A DNA stretch of 64,000 nt from Plutella xylostella (taxonomy: Eukaryota > Arthropoda > Insecta > Lepidoptera > Plutellidae): the NCBI RefSeq assembly GCF_932276165.1, contig NC_063992.1:11790001-11854000 (forward strand). The letters are read 5' to 3'. Below, in pieces: positions 42,966 through 53,109 of the stretch (position 1 is the stretch's first letter; every line of letters starts with the position of its first letter). The notes beneath the pieces are model-generated. The model did not search any database, was not told the origin of the DNA, and saw nothing but the letters and a program-made list of their open reading frames with translations. A program made the translations under genes and the position numbers.

Positions 42966-45770
42966 TCAAGGTGAGTGTGTATGTAGTCGCCTCCAGACTG
43001 CATGGACGGGGCTCGCCTGCCAGCTGCCGGCCGCGCGCACCACGGTGTTGCAGGACCGGCGCAGGCGCTCCGCCGCGCCCGCCGTGGTGTGGCGCATAAG
43101 CGCCGCCCAGCCGTGCACGCGCCCGGCCACGAACATCTCTGACGCGCTGCACCAGGGGGGCAGGCGGTGCAGTATCCGCCATGCATTGTTGTACTGCACG
43201 CGGATTCGGTTGTATGCTGCCTTCGTATAGTGGCACCAGAGCTCAGCCGTGTACAGGTTGTAGCAGAACGTGGTGAACAGCAGGCGCTTCACCTCCACGC
43301 TGCAGCGCTGGAAGCGGCGCGCCAGCATGTTGGCTTTGACGCTGATAGCCCGGCGCTGTCTCTCGATGTCGGCTTCGTCGCGAAGCTTGTCGTCAATTAG
43401 GTGTCCGAGATATTTAACTTGGCTGACCTTTGCTAGAGCTGCCCCATTGAGATGTAAGGGGGGATTTTCGGCAGGAGTGTTAGAGGACTCGAACACCATA
43501 TACACAGATTTGCTTGCGTTGTACAACATGTTATGTGATTCTGCATAGTCTTCGCAGATTTTTAGCATAAGCCTCATGGCGGATACCGAGGGCGCCAAGA
43601 GCACCATGTCATCTGCGTAGCTTGCATGGTTCACACATAGTCCATCCATGTAGCAGCCAACACCGGACTTCGCCAGCCTGCTGCTCAGCTCATCCATGTA
43701 CACGTTGAACATCACTGGAGAGCTGGATCCTCCCTGTCTCACCCCACAGTACAGCTTTTCAGGTTTGGAGTACTCGCCGTTCCATCTCACGGAGTTCGTC
43801 TGCTGTTGGTGCCATTTCACTAGAACCCTCACAAGGATCTCCGGCATTCCTCTTTCGCGAAGTTTATCCCAGAGCAGAGTGTGAGAGACGCGGTCGAAAG
43901 CCTTGCTAAGGTCCAGGTAGCAGGCTATAACAGATGTGTTTCTGTGCTTGCAGTAATGAGCTATTTGCTTGACTACGTATATAGCTGTTGTTGTCGACGA
44001 GTTACTCTTGAACCCCATCTGATGATCACTGCTATAGAGGTATTTCTCAGATAGAGAGTGAATCACTTTTTCTAGCAGTCGTGCTATAATAGGTGCGAGG
44101 GCAATCGGACGGTAGTTGTTGGAGTTGGATATGTCCTTCTGTTTGTCTTTGCATATGGGCACTACGACTGTCCGAGTAAGTGAAATTGGTAAGTGTTCCA
44201 GTTTTATTATCGCTCTAAACAGGTTACACAGGATGACACACAAGGGGCGCCCAAGAGTTTTCAGATGTTCAATTGATAACCCGTCATGCCCCGGGGATTT
44301 TCCGTTCGCAGTTTTACTCATAATTTTCTGAAGCAACTTGGGCGTAATACTGTTGGCTGTATCACCACCGGGCTGATCCCTTTCACACGTAATATCACTT
44401 CCAGCAGAGGCAGTCTGCAGTGACTGGGCATAGGTTTGCGTAGCCGGTGGCGGGTGTGTGAACTTATTGATAAACAAGTTTGCTATTATTTTTTTGTCAG
44501 TTTCACCATCGATATTGGAGGGAATTGAACTTCGAGACTTGCATATTTTATTTGTTTTTTGCCAGAAGTTAGTGAAGTTTTTGTTGTAGAAGTTTTTTGC
44601 TATGCTATTCATCTTATTTTGCTCTTCATTTTGTTGACATTTCTTGAGCGCCTCTTTGAACTTGGACCGAGCTAGTCGTCTATTATCAGTGAGTTCGCCA
44701 GCAGCAGGTCTCCCGCCGCAGTGCCATTCTCTCAGAGCATCCCGTGATTTAGCATAGTATTCCGCAACATGTTCACTCCAGCCCGCTTGAGATTTATATT
44801 TTTTATTGCGTTTTTTATTTTTATTGAATGCACCTGCAGCAGCAATTTGCATAGTGGTAACAATAAGTTCATACAGCTCATTTATCTCTGCAGCCGTTTT
44901 AGGTTCTTCACAATGTTTTTCATGTGGTAGGTATATATTCATCAGGTTACCGTACCTAACAATATCGTTTCTATCCCGTGGTCTCCATGCCCAGGGATTA
45001 GTGTGAGAGTTCTCTGGGCCGACTGACACCCTTGACAGTTTATTTATTAAAAGTGTTATACGTATTGGGCGATGGTCAGTCCATGTCACATCGTAGTCCA
45101 CACATATGTCTGTTATGCTCTTCTTCACTGTCTCTGATATCAGACAATGGTCAAGCCACGAGACGGAGCCATGTGCATCACTGACAAAGGTGTATGTATC
45201 AGCAGGTAGCATAGTTCTATCGACGCACTCGTAGTTATATTCAGTACAGAAAGATAAGAGCTCTCTTCCAAACTGTGTAGATGAGTCTGCGTTAAAATCC
45301 CCAATCACAAGGCAGTCGCTGCAGTTACTCTCCTCCTTTATGGCGTGAATTTTGCTGAGACAGTCTACGAACTCCGTAAAGTTATCCTGTTTACAGGTAG
45401 GCATATAAATGTTGATTATAAGCAGCTTGTTTTCACTGGATAGAGTCAGCTCAATTGCCGCTAGACGGGGTGTTTCACACAGTATACTGGCTGTTGCTTT
45501 TAAAGTTTTCTTATATAGGATTGCGATTCCACCATGTGGGCGACCGACGAGTGGGCCTGCGCTAGTGTCGACGGCGGAGGTGCCTATCGCATCACAGCTG
45601 TCATGTATGTTCTGTAGCGTATGTAAATCTGTAGGCAGGAGCCACGTTTCTTGCAAAGCCACTACATCATTGTTCGAGCAGAGCTCCTCAATGAATTTAC
45701 TGGATCTTCGCAGTGATTTGCAGTTTATCGTGACAATTTTTAGTTTAGTCCAATCCACAAACATGAACAT
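42966..45770 (-). CDS. LINE ORF2: endonuclease/reverse transcriptase (CR1/L2 superfamily), intact
   Basis: The 934-residue protein has an AP-type endonuclease (QETWL with E41, IGDFNAD with D158 and N160, SWLDH with D207, TDH with H233) followed by a reverse transcriptase. The RT has SPGHDGLS, motif A CYLDLSKAFDRV at about 618-629, motif B GVRQGGSSSPVMFNVYMD and motif C YADD at 718-721. All catalytic residues visible in the motifs are present, and no stop or frameshift interrupts the frame. The C-terminal part (LLFTTFCYNLYTAELWCHYT, ASEMFVAGRVHGWAALMR) is typical of the insect L2/Daphne-like LINEs. It nicks genomic DNA and reverse transcribes the element RNA at the nick. ORF2 starts 26 bases inside ORF1, in the +1 frame. 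The element may be recently active. The exact clade needs a tree. Confidence 0.9.
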   Translation of the reverse strand: MFMFVDWTKLKIVTINCKSLRRSSKFIEELCSNNDVVALQETWLLPTDLHTLQNIHDSCDAIGTSAVDTSAGPLVGRPHGGIAILYKKTLKATASILCETPRLAAIELTLSSENKLLIINIYMPTCKQDNFTEFVDCLSKIHAIKEESNCSDCLVIGDFNADSSTQFGRELLSFCTEYNYECVDRTMLPADTYTFVSDAHGSVSWLDHCLISETVKKSITDICVDYDVTWTDHRPIRITLLINKLSRVSVGPENSHTNPWAWRPRDRNDIVRYGNLMNIYLPHEKHCEEPKTAAEINELYELIVTTMQIAAAGAFNKNKKRNKKYKSQAGWSEHVAEYYAKSRDALREWHCGGRPAAGELTDNRRLARSKFKEALKKCQQNEEQNKMNSIAKNFYNKNFTNFWQKTNKICKSRSSIPSNIDGETDKKIIANLFINKFTHPPPATQTYAQSLQTASAGSDITCERDQPGGDTANSITPKLLQKIMSKTANGKSPGHDGLSIEHLKTLGRPLCVILCNLFRAIIKLEHLPISLTRTVVVPICKDKQKDISNSNNYRPIALAPIIARLLEKVIHSLSEKYLYSSDHQMGFKSNSSTTTAIYVVKQIAHYCKHRNTSVIACYLDLSKAFDRVSHTLLWDKLRERGMPEILVRVLVKWHQQQTNSVRWNGEYSKPEKLYCGVRQGGSSSPVMFNVYMDELSSRLAKSGVGCYMDGLCVNHASYADDMVLLAPSVSAMRLMLKICEDYAESHNMLYNASKSVYMVFESSNTPAENPPLHLNGAALAKVSQVKYLGHLIDDKLRDEADIERQRRAISVKANMLARRFQRCSVEVKRLLFTTFCYNLYTAELWCHYTKAAYNRIRVQYNNAWRILHRLPPWCSASEMFVAGRVHGWAALMRHTTAGAAERLRRSCNTVVRAAGSWQASPVHAVWRRLHTHSP

Positions 45771-46989
45771 GTTTGTGGATTGGACGATGTTTTCTTTTGG
45801 TTTGATACGCTAGGTACGCGTGTTCTTTATATATGCCGACTGATATGCCGGGTGGCCAAAGATCTTGGTTTAGCACGCTATTTATGCTGTTGCTAGAGAC
45901 AGTTATTTTGAACGCGTTGTGATTAAACCCTTCTCTTTCAGGCAGCAGTTCAACCTGCAGTGCACTTAGTCCAGTGTCTACAAGGTGTTTTTTGATATTT
46001 TCTGTTGTGACGCTCTTGTCAAAGCCAGATGTGTACACCTCAGCAGAATTAATAGCAACTTTAAGAGTGTTTGAGTAGTTTACAGCAGTACCGCGAATAT
46101 TTAACGTTTTTTGTTTAGGTTTAGGTTTAGATATATGTTTTGCTTTCTTTTTCCTTTCAACTAGTATAAATTCTTCTTGATTCTCACTGTTAGAGTTAAT
46201 TTCCTTACTAATTGTGTTAGAACTGCCACTTGGAGTCCTTGGATCAGCCAATGAAGACAGGCCTGATGGTAAGGCACTACTGTTTTGATTGTTTTTATCG
46301 GTTTTATTAGTTGGGGTAGTCTTTAGAGGGCAGGAGGGAATAGCCCATGCGTTGGTGGCTCTTTTTGTTGAGGATGCGTTCTTCGATTGGATACTTTTCT
46401 TTGGTGTGGGAGGAGGCGATGCGGCTAGCAGTGTGTGCTTGATTCCGGTTGGTGTAGAGGGAAGGCCCGACCTAATACAAGTTATGTCGTTTCTAAGCTC
46501 AGCCACTTCTGCTGCCGTCGAATAGTTTCTCTTGATATTATTGACCTCCTGAGTCAGATGAACTATATCCTTCAGTAGGCGTGATACGTCTACGTGGTCG
46601 AAATTTACAGGAGGCAGTTTGTGTAGTTCTCGTGCAACAAATATCGGTGCCCGATTAGGCTCAACCTCTCTAAGTTGTGTGATGATATCTTGTAGGTCCT
46701 TTCGTGCTTTATCTTGTTTCCTATTTACGAGGCGTTTACTTGTTTGGGTCGTATCAAATAGAAGTTTTTTCGCTACTGTTATTTCGTCTTCTGTATTGTG
46801 GGTAGCGCATATGTCGATGAGGCTTTTGTCATCCATCACATTAATTTTGCATTGTAGAAATGCCAATACTTCGTTAATAATTATATTACAGGAAGAGCAT
46901 TTCGTTATCATGATTATGATATAGGTAACCAGATCTGTGTTTGTAAAATATTCCCTTACTTTAGGTAGGTTTATTTGTACTGGCAACAC
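45745..46989 (-). CDS. LINE ORF1 (nucleic-acid-binding Gag-like protein)
   Basis: 414 residues. The N-terminal region has CSSCNIIINEVLAFLQCKINVMDD and ATHNTEDEITVAKKLLFDT, a block found in ORF1 of related insect LINEs. Next come a coiled-coil-prone segment (about residues 80-165: RKDLQDIITQLREVEP, LLKDIVHLTQEVNNIKR, AAEVAELRNDI) and a Ser/Thr/Pro/Lys-rich linker. The C-terminal part (about 310-400: YTSGFDKSVTTENIKKHLVDTGL, LLPEREGFNHNAFKITV) resembles an RRM-like fold. It presumably coats the LINE RNA. No CCHC knuckle is seen. The stop TAA (45745-45747) lies immediately after an 18-bp hairpin. Confidence 0.75.
   Translation of the reverse strand: MLPVQINLPKVREYFTNTDLVTYIIIMITKCSSCNIIINEVLAFLQCKINVMDDKSLIDICATHNTEDEITVAKKLLFDTTQTSKRLVNRKQDKARKDLQDIITQLREVEPNRAPIFVARELHKLPPVNFDHVDVSRLLKDIVHLTQEVNNIKRNYSTAAEVAELRNDITCIRSGLPSTPTGIKHTLLAASPPPTPKKSIQSKNASSTKRATNAWAIPSCPLKTTPTNKTDKNNQNSSALPSGLSSLADPRTPSGSSNTISKEINSNSENQEEFILVERKKKAKHISKPKPKQKTLNIRGTAVNYSNTLKVAINSAEVYTSGFDKSVTTENIKKHLVDTGLSALQVELLPEREGFNHNAFKITVSSNSINSVLNQDLWPPGISVGIYKEHAYLAYQTKRKHRPIHKHVHVCGLD
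45748..45785 (-). promoter_or_regulatory. Perfect hairpin spanning the ORF1 stop/ORF2 start junction
   Basis: Bases 45748-45765 are the exact reverse complement of 45768-45785 with a two-base loop (45766-45767). In the RNA the ORF2 AUG lies at the loop-proximal start of the 3' arm and the ORF1 UAA follows the 3' arm directly. Such a structure is a candidate signal for reinitiation of translation on ORF2. Confidence 0.7.
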
Positions 46990-47110
46990 TGATACGTGAC
47001 AGGTTATCTGGGGAAGCTGTCAATGTGACAATTATAGTTGTCAATGTCAATTCAGCTGTCAGTATGACGTCAACTGTCACCGGTAGTTATCCAAGTATGA
47101 GGGTAGGTCA
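46990..47110 (-). other. Probable LINE 5'UTR
   Basis: Upstream of ORF1 on the minus strand the sequence repeats 'tgtcaatgtgaca', 'tgtcaatgtcaa' and 'ctgtcagtatgac', giving a cluster of TGACA/TGTCA motifs. The 5' end of the element is not sharply visible. Confidence 0.35.
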
Positions 47111-48235
47111 GGAGGGTAGGTAAGTAGGAGGGTATTTTGTAGACAGTTCTACTTTTTTTTCTTTTCGGTACCTTCTAGGTACGTAGGTGCGTTAACTTAG
47201 TTTGGTAGGTACCTACCTACATAAATCGCAAACTTGAGGTAAGAATCAAGAATATTAAAGAATATTTTTGGCTACGTAATGAATAAACGTAACTTTGATA
47301 CTTCGTACTGCATCAAATTTCCCTAATTAAATTTCAACCTTAGTTTCCAATACACTAAGTTCATTGTACATTAAGAAAATTTGACTATAAGTGGTAGCAC
47401 TAGTAGCCTGATGTGCTTTGTCCGTAGGTAGGTAATCCATCCTTTGCGGATTTAATTTGCATGACGGGAATTTTTTGCTCGATTTGGCAGGGGCACTACC
47501 GTGCGCCTATATTTACTTGGTGGGGGCACTGCCGTGCCCCCAGATATGTGATTGATTATTATTATTTAAGCAGTTATGTACCTATCTAGAAAACTGGACC
47601 AAAATAAAAAAAATACTCGAATATTTTAGTTTTCCCTTGATTCATACACCAAACACTACTTATATTCCAAATTTGAAGCTTCTAGGTCTGCTAGAAGTGC
47701 CTTAGATTTTTTATGATCGGTGAGTGAGTGAGTGACAAAATTAAGAAACTTTGACCCGTTATAATTCTTAAACTACTGGTTCAAATTGAATGAAATTTGA
47801 AATATACCGTTTCTTTACAATGCCTGCATGGTTAGTGAAAATTCAGTCCTCTAGTTTTATCCACAACGAAGGGGTCGAAAATGGCGTGAATTGCTTCGAG
47901 AAAAGGATGGTACGGCCGTGCCGCTCCTTTGCTCGACTTGGTGGGGGCACTGCCGTGCCCCCAGATATTTTTTATTTTACTGCTCTCGTTAATTTAATAA
48001 AAAAATTAAAGATCGGCTCTTCCGGCGACTTTATGACGACATTCGTTCATTAATTCTACCGTGCAGCCGCTGACGTCACAAAGATCGTAACTCTGTGAAT
48101 ATTTACATTTTATATGGAGTTGCTCGGTGGAACTTTCTACCTGTCAATCGTAAGTGTCAAAACTGTCAATAACAATAATAGTAGTGAACGTTGTTTGAAA
48201 ATAAAGTTGTGAAAGAATAATAATTTAAAAAATTA
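47111..48235. repeat. Repeats with GGGGGCAC hairpins
   Basis: Two related segments end with the hairpin GGGGGCACTGCCGTGCCCCC (47522-47541 and 47942-47961), each preceded by 'gctcgacttggt' or 'ttacttggt'. A third, degenerate form lies at 47485-47505. These look like the ends of a non-autonomous element (Helitron-like hairpin end is one possibility). No gene is seen. Confidence 0.45.
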
Positions 48236-49014
48236 AAAAACCGACTTCAAAAAAACCACTAAAATGTAAGAAATAATTTAAGGTTTACACAAATTCTACT
48301 CGTATGTGACAGTACAAATATACCTAAGCAGGAACTGTTCTTTTTTGATGTTGGTGCAGTGACAAAGTAATCTGAAGAAATATGGCACCAACTTCAAAAA
48401 ATTACAGTTCCTGCTTAGGTATATTTGTACTGTTACATACGAGTAGAATTTGTGTAAACCTTAAATTATTTCTTACATTTTAGTGGTTTTTTTGAAGTCG
48501 GTTTTTTAATTTTTTTAATTATTATTTTATTTTATAGTTTTTAGTTTTTTTGCAATAATTTTCAATCAAAAGTAAGGTGCAAATGATACCAGAAAGTCCT
48601 ACTAATAATACGAATCATTCAAGCCTAAACACGAAGTAGTTGCTATATACCGTTGAGGAGTTCCCCTGACTGCCTTCCGTTTCCATCATCAGATCAGCTC
48701 AAGGTCACCATCATATTTTTTTGTTATAAGAACTATATTTACGTTCTTAATTTCATTAGAATCGGTTAATATGTGCCCAAAATGGAAATTCATACCCTGT
48801 TTTTACCCCTTTACCAACCCTTGGGGGTTAACTAAAATTCTGAAAAAAAAATGGGACCACCTGGGAGCTCAATTCAATACAACAAAAAAAGAATTTTCAA
48901 AATCGGTCCATAAACGGCGGAGTAATCGGTGAACATACATAAAAAAATATACCTATATAAAAAAAAGATCCCGACGAATTGAGAACCTCCTCCTTTTTTT
49001 GAAGTCGGTTAAAA
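48236..49014. mobile_element. Fold-back element F1, copy 2
   Basis: Full counterpart of 17846-18640, starting 'aaaaccgacttcaaaaaaac' and ending 'tttgaagtcggttaaa'. The hairpin half (48236-48512) has the same loop. It is slightly shorter at the A-rich end. Confidence 0.85.
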
Positions 49015-49042
49015 AGTGCGAAATCTTGACAAATGAAATGTT

Positions 49043-49250
49043 TAAAACCGAAAATAAAAAAAAAACTACCCATATTTCAATACTTTTTTTGTTTGTTTAG
49101 CATTAGTAACATCTTAATAAACTAATTAAAACAATCAAATGTGCATTATTCGACTTTTGATTATTTTAATTAGTTTATTAAGATGTTACTAATGCTAAAC
49201 AAACAAAAAAAGTATTGAAATATGGCTAGTTTTTTTATTTTCGGTTTTAA
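49043..49250. mobile_element. AT-rich hairpin element F3
   Basis: 'aaaccgaaaataaaaaaaaa' opens and 'tttttattttcggttttaaa' closes a nearly perfect inverted repeat with arms of about 90 bp. The loop is near 49145 ('atgtgcattattcgactttt'). Part of the loop phrase recurs at 49440-49490, so a second, incomplete copy follows. Confidence 0.7.
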
Positions 49251-49259
49251 ACATGAAAT

Positions 49260-50470
49260 TTTGGCAAAAATTCAAAAAATCTTTAAATATTAAATATCTT
49301 AGAAATGGTTAAGTTTCGGATAATTCATTATAGGGTATAATCGACTGGAAATGCCTTCCTCTATCACCTCCTGAAAGGATCAGGTCTACTTGCAAATAAC
49401 ACTGTATATTTTTTGGTTGTTTTGCAATATTAACACCTTAATACACTAATTAAAATAATCAAATGTGCATTATTCGACTTAAAATAGATAAACATTTAAA
49501 AAAAATATTCAAAACGTAAACACAAATAAGTTAAATTAAAAAGAATTTTCATACGATAATTTTTTGTGCACTTTAGCTTAAAAACATTGTCAACTTATAA
49601 GCTTTCAAATAAGATATTTCAATATCAAATCGATTTAGGTATCACCAAGATATGGTCAAAACAACCAGCACAGGCGGACAAAATTTAACAGAAAAACTAA
49701 CAAAATTAGCCCAATTTAACGGTAAAAAGTGTGATTGATTTCAGTCCTGTTGACTTTAGTATGGAAACCCCTATTGAGTTTACCCCGCCTTCTCTTAAGT
49801 TGGAAGTGACATTGAACATTTTTATTCTCTTTGTTTGAAACTTTAACCTTGAAGGACAAATTATATTTAAATTTTTTATAAAATAATCGGAATCCTTGAA
49901 TGTTTTATTTTTTTTAGAATGAGGCACTTTTTAGGAAGATAATATCTCGAAACGGTTTTGGAATTAGCCTCAAAAAAATTTACTTAACATACCGAATTCT
50001 TGACTACCTTGACGTACAAATACGGTTTTGGTATCATTAATTAGCTTATTTCAAATACTTAAAAAAAAATACATAAAAATATCATCAAAGGGGGGCTATT
50101 TTCAAAGTAATTAAAGTAAATGTAAATTTTTGCTGATTTTTATTGTCAAAATCTAGATTAGATGCTTTTAAATTATTTCAAATGTGGATATTTTTATTGG
50201 ATAGAGATGACTTTTTGCGGATAAAAGCATTTTATTTCATGTCCGTAAAGCGTTTATATCTCGAGATATGATTTTTGTGAAGAAGAAGAAAAAACTAAGT
50301 ATCTAAAACTTTAAAATGGCCGCCATTTCTAGAATATTGAGATTTGACCGTACATATGGGGTTTTTTCTCGATGAAATCACTCGTAGAATCTACCCTTAA
50401 AGTTTGTCGGGTCCGAAAAACAACACATTGTATACATTACTATACATCTACTAGGATTATACTCACACCC
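49260..50470. other. AT-rich, no gene recognised
   Basis: Only the partial F3 relic near 49440-49490. No coding signal. Confidence 0.45.
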
Positions 50471-50479
50471 ACCCGAGTC

Positions 50480-51485
50480 CGCGTTCATCAAGACCCATTA
50501 CGTCCCCACTGCTGGGGCACGGGTCTCCTTCCAATGAAGGAAGGGTTTAGCCCTAGTCCACCACGCTGGCCTAGTGCGTGAGCTAGCTGCTGAGAGGGTT
50601 GTCGACTGTCAGATGTTTTCAAGCCGACAGAAGGCCTCCGACTAGGCTTAACGACTGCTGCCGAAGCAGCAACTGGGACCCACGGCTTAACGAGTCCAGC
50701 CAGATTCGTCCCATTCCACACTCGACCCGGCCACACTCGACCCGAATTCAATAATTTCGATAAGTTTCATTTTTGTTTGTATTTTTTTCCTTATCTCAAA
50801 GTACAGTCGACATAAAATGTTTATGGATTTCTTCATTGATTGCATATAAAGTGATTATCACTTAAATTTAAGAAATATGTTGACTAAAATTATTATTATT
50901 TTATAAAATAGTATAACTAGCCTAAGTTTTACCTCAGTAACAGAGAAAGGTAGTTTACCCTTCTCATTGTTTTAGCTCTTACATGAAATAATGTTATGGA
51001 TAACAATGGTCAAGATTTGGATAGCCTGCATCCATCTCTTTCCTGCACTTACGTATAATCTTTACTATGAAATTTATTTTGTCAATATTTATTATTACTT
51101 ATTACGTTTATAATTCAAAACATGTGTTACCTACTAATAATGTTTATAGAAAATGATAAATAAATAATTAAAAGTACAAATTGTTACTTTTGTTGCTAAA
51201 CTCTTGTGGCTGACGGTACATTTCATACATTTTAACAAAAGTACCTAAACCTTATCGTATTTTAGAAATTCGGGTCGAGTGTGGCCGGGTCGAGTGTGGA
51301 ATGGGACGAATCTGGCTGGACCCGGCTTAACGTGCCGTCCGAAGCACGGAAACGAAACAGGCACGTGGCGTCCAGAAAAGAACCACTTGAACCACCCATC
51401 CATTGGGCTGACCGTGCCAGTTGTTGCTTAACCTCAGTGATCAGTTACGATCAGTGAAGCCCGCTCGACTACGGACGCTTCTATA
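50480..51485 (+). mobile_element. Interspersed repeat R-G, copy interrupted by a 630-bp insertion
   Basis: The halves 50480-50692 and 51323-51485 match the uninterrupted copy at 17176-17563, including 'ggcttaacgactgctgccga' and 'ctcgactacggacgcttc'. Confidence 0.8.
50693..51322. mobile_element. MULE-like non-autonomous element (630 bp) with 10-bp target duplication
   Basis: The insert is bounded by direct repeats 'cggcttaacg' (50683-50692 and 51323-51332). Its ends are inverted repeats of about 55 bp starting GTCCAGCCAGATTCGTCCCA, which contain 'acactcgacccg' twice. A target duplication of 9-10 bp with long inverted repeats fits Mutator-like elements. The interior is AT-rich with no ORF. Confidence 0.8.
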
Positions 51486-51494
51486 TAGAGTCCG

Positions 51495-51940
51495 CGTTGT
51501 TTATTTATTTATTTAACTCTTTATTGTACAAATATTACAAATAAAAGTACAAAGGGTGGACTTAATGCTAAAAGCATTTTCTGCCAGTTGTTCTATGATT
51601 ATACTAGGTAACTTCAAGAAGACGCGCGTCCGCGAACCAACTTGCGCGTTGAATTCTTTTGTATAGAAGTTGCGGTCATATGTTATTATGTTACGTCAAG
51701 TGTTTACTTCCTAAACTGTGCTGCGGTCGGTCGGTGAAATGAAATGAAATGAAATATTGTTTATTGGACGTAAAATTTTACAATTATTTATCCATTGTCA
51801 TAATAATAATATTACTCTACCACCATTTCACAATGGTATTATTAGTTACATCAAAAATAATGAATGTGCAATTCATCCACGTCCATCTGTGACGTCACGC
51901 ATGCGAAGGTCTGAGGTCAAAGTTGTACGAGAGTAACAAC
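51495..51940. repeat. LINE-tail-like simple repeats
   Basis: 'ttatttatttatttaactct' followed by 'aaagtacaaagggtggactt' at 51500-51560, and '(gaaat)n attgtttattggacg' at 51737-51775, look like 3' ends of CR1/L2-type LINEs. No ORF. Confidence 0.45.
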
Positions 51941-51945
51941 TAACA

Positions 51946-52053
51946 ATGTCCGGAGCGCCGCGTCGTTACACAGCCCGGCCTGGGAGGCGGCGGCGGCGGC
52001 GGTGGGTGCGGCGGGCGGCGGGCTCGTGCTGCCGAGGCGGGCTCGGTGACAGT
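51946..52053 (+). other. GC-rich exon-like island
   Basis: The ATG at 51946 opens MSGAPRRYTARPGRRRRRRWVRRAAGSCCRGGLGDS over a (GGC)n run. It could be a first exon with a weak GTGACA donor, but nothing downstream supports a gene, and a tRNA-like 'ccaggatttgaacccacggc' repeat follows. Confidence 0.2.
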
Positions 52054-52280
52054 CGTTACAGTGGTACAGGCCAGGATTTGAACCCACGGCCTAAGATCGA
52101 TCAAAAGGCCGTGGATCGTGAGACATATTTCTGCTTACTAAATAATCTCTATAGGTCATGTATAATGGAACTCTTAGGTCTAAGTTTACATTTCTGGTTT
52201 AATAATAATAATCAATTTATTTTCAGATAGTAAAATCCATAAAATGTGTTAGTACTAACTAGTTACTAACAATGTATCCT

Positions 52281-52398
52281 TAGGGTGGGTTGCACCATTT
52301 AACTTTAACTATTACAAACGTCAAATCTCTTGGCGAGACAGATCAATCTTCAAGAGATTTGACGTCTGTAATAGTTAAAGTTAAATGGTGCAACCCGC
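52281..52398. mobile_element. Palindromic MITE, copy 2
   Basis: Same element as 3641-3763: 'agggtgggttgcaccattta' and its inverse close a hairpin of about 118 bp. The right end is slightly eroded ('gcaacccgcaataag'). Confidence 0.85.
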
Positions 52399-52526
52399 AA
52401 TAAGTCTATGTAAGTAAATTATATTCACAAACATGCATGATAATATTATAACAAAAATAAATGAAACATGTCAAATAATATTAGAATCATAATCAGCAAG
52501 CATAAAAATAAAATTTGAAATTTAAG

Positions 52527-52673
52527 AGCTTGTTTTACAATGTCTGGTTAATGGCTATCTGTTGGATAAAATACATGCTGTCCTTCTTTGTAATTACATA
52601 TGTTTTAGACAGTGACAGCATGTATTTTTTCCAACAGGTAGCCATTAACCAGAAATTGTGAAACAAGCCATTA
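52527..52673. mobile_element. Hairpin element F4 (about 145 bp)
   Basis: 'gcttgttttacaatgtctgg' at the left pairs with 'ccagaaattgtgaaacaagc' at the right, and 'ataaaatacatgctgtcc' with 'acagcatgtattttttcc'. It is a palindrome with a loop of about 30 bp. Only one copy is in the window. Confidence 0.7.
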
Positions 52674-52748
52674 ATGTCAACAAAATCTAAATACTTACAT
52701 AATAAAAAATAAATAGGTAATTTAAAAATACTAAAACACATTTGAAGG

Positions 52749-53102
52749 TTACTTAATAAAATCGTTGCAATTGCCGGGATGGAACGTGCAGACCTGACCA
52801 ATGCCGCAGAAAGGGACCATCGAACAGTATAAATAATGTACTCTGTGATCGAACCTATCAGATATAATCTTCAGGAGGCTGCAGCCACCGCCGCGAGTCC
52901 TGCGCAGCAGTGATGCAGCTCTTTTTCGCATGATCGCCTGGAACCCGTCTGTCCGCGCTTCAGCAAACATCCCAGATGCGCTATAGAATAGCGTACAGCT
53001 GTAGAAGCAGAATCCTAAAGGCATTATTATACTGGATTCGCAGGGCATTATAGGATTTCTGCGTGTAGTTAACCCACAGGCGACATGTATACAGGGCCCC
53101 AA
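52749..53102 (-). pseudogene. Degraded C-terminus of an L2/CR1-type LINE ORF2
   Basis: The minus strand carries ASGMFAEARTDGFQAIMRKRAASLLRRTRG, matching in layout the end of the intact ORF2 at 42966-45770 (ASEMFVAGRVHGWAALMRHTTAGAAERLRR). Upstream reading is broken by frameshifts. A fossil of a second LINE of the same broad group. Confidence 0.65.
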
Positions 53103-53109
53103 GTCTGCT

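Noticed and set aside
51946..52053. First exon of a host gene
   Set aside because: It has an Arg-rich frame on a GGC run, a weak donor and no downstream exon.
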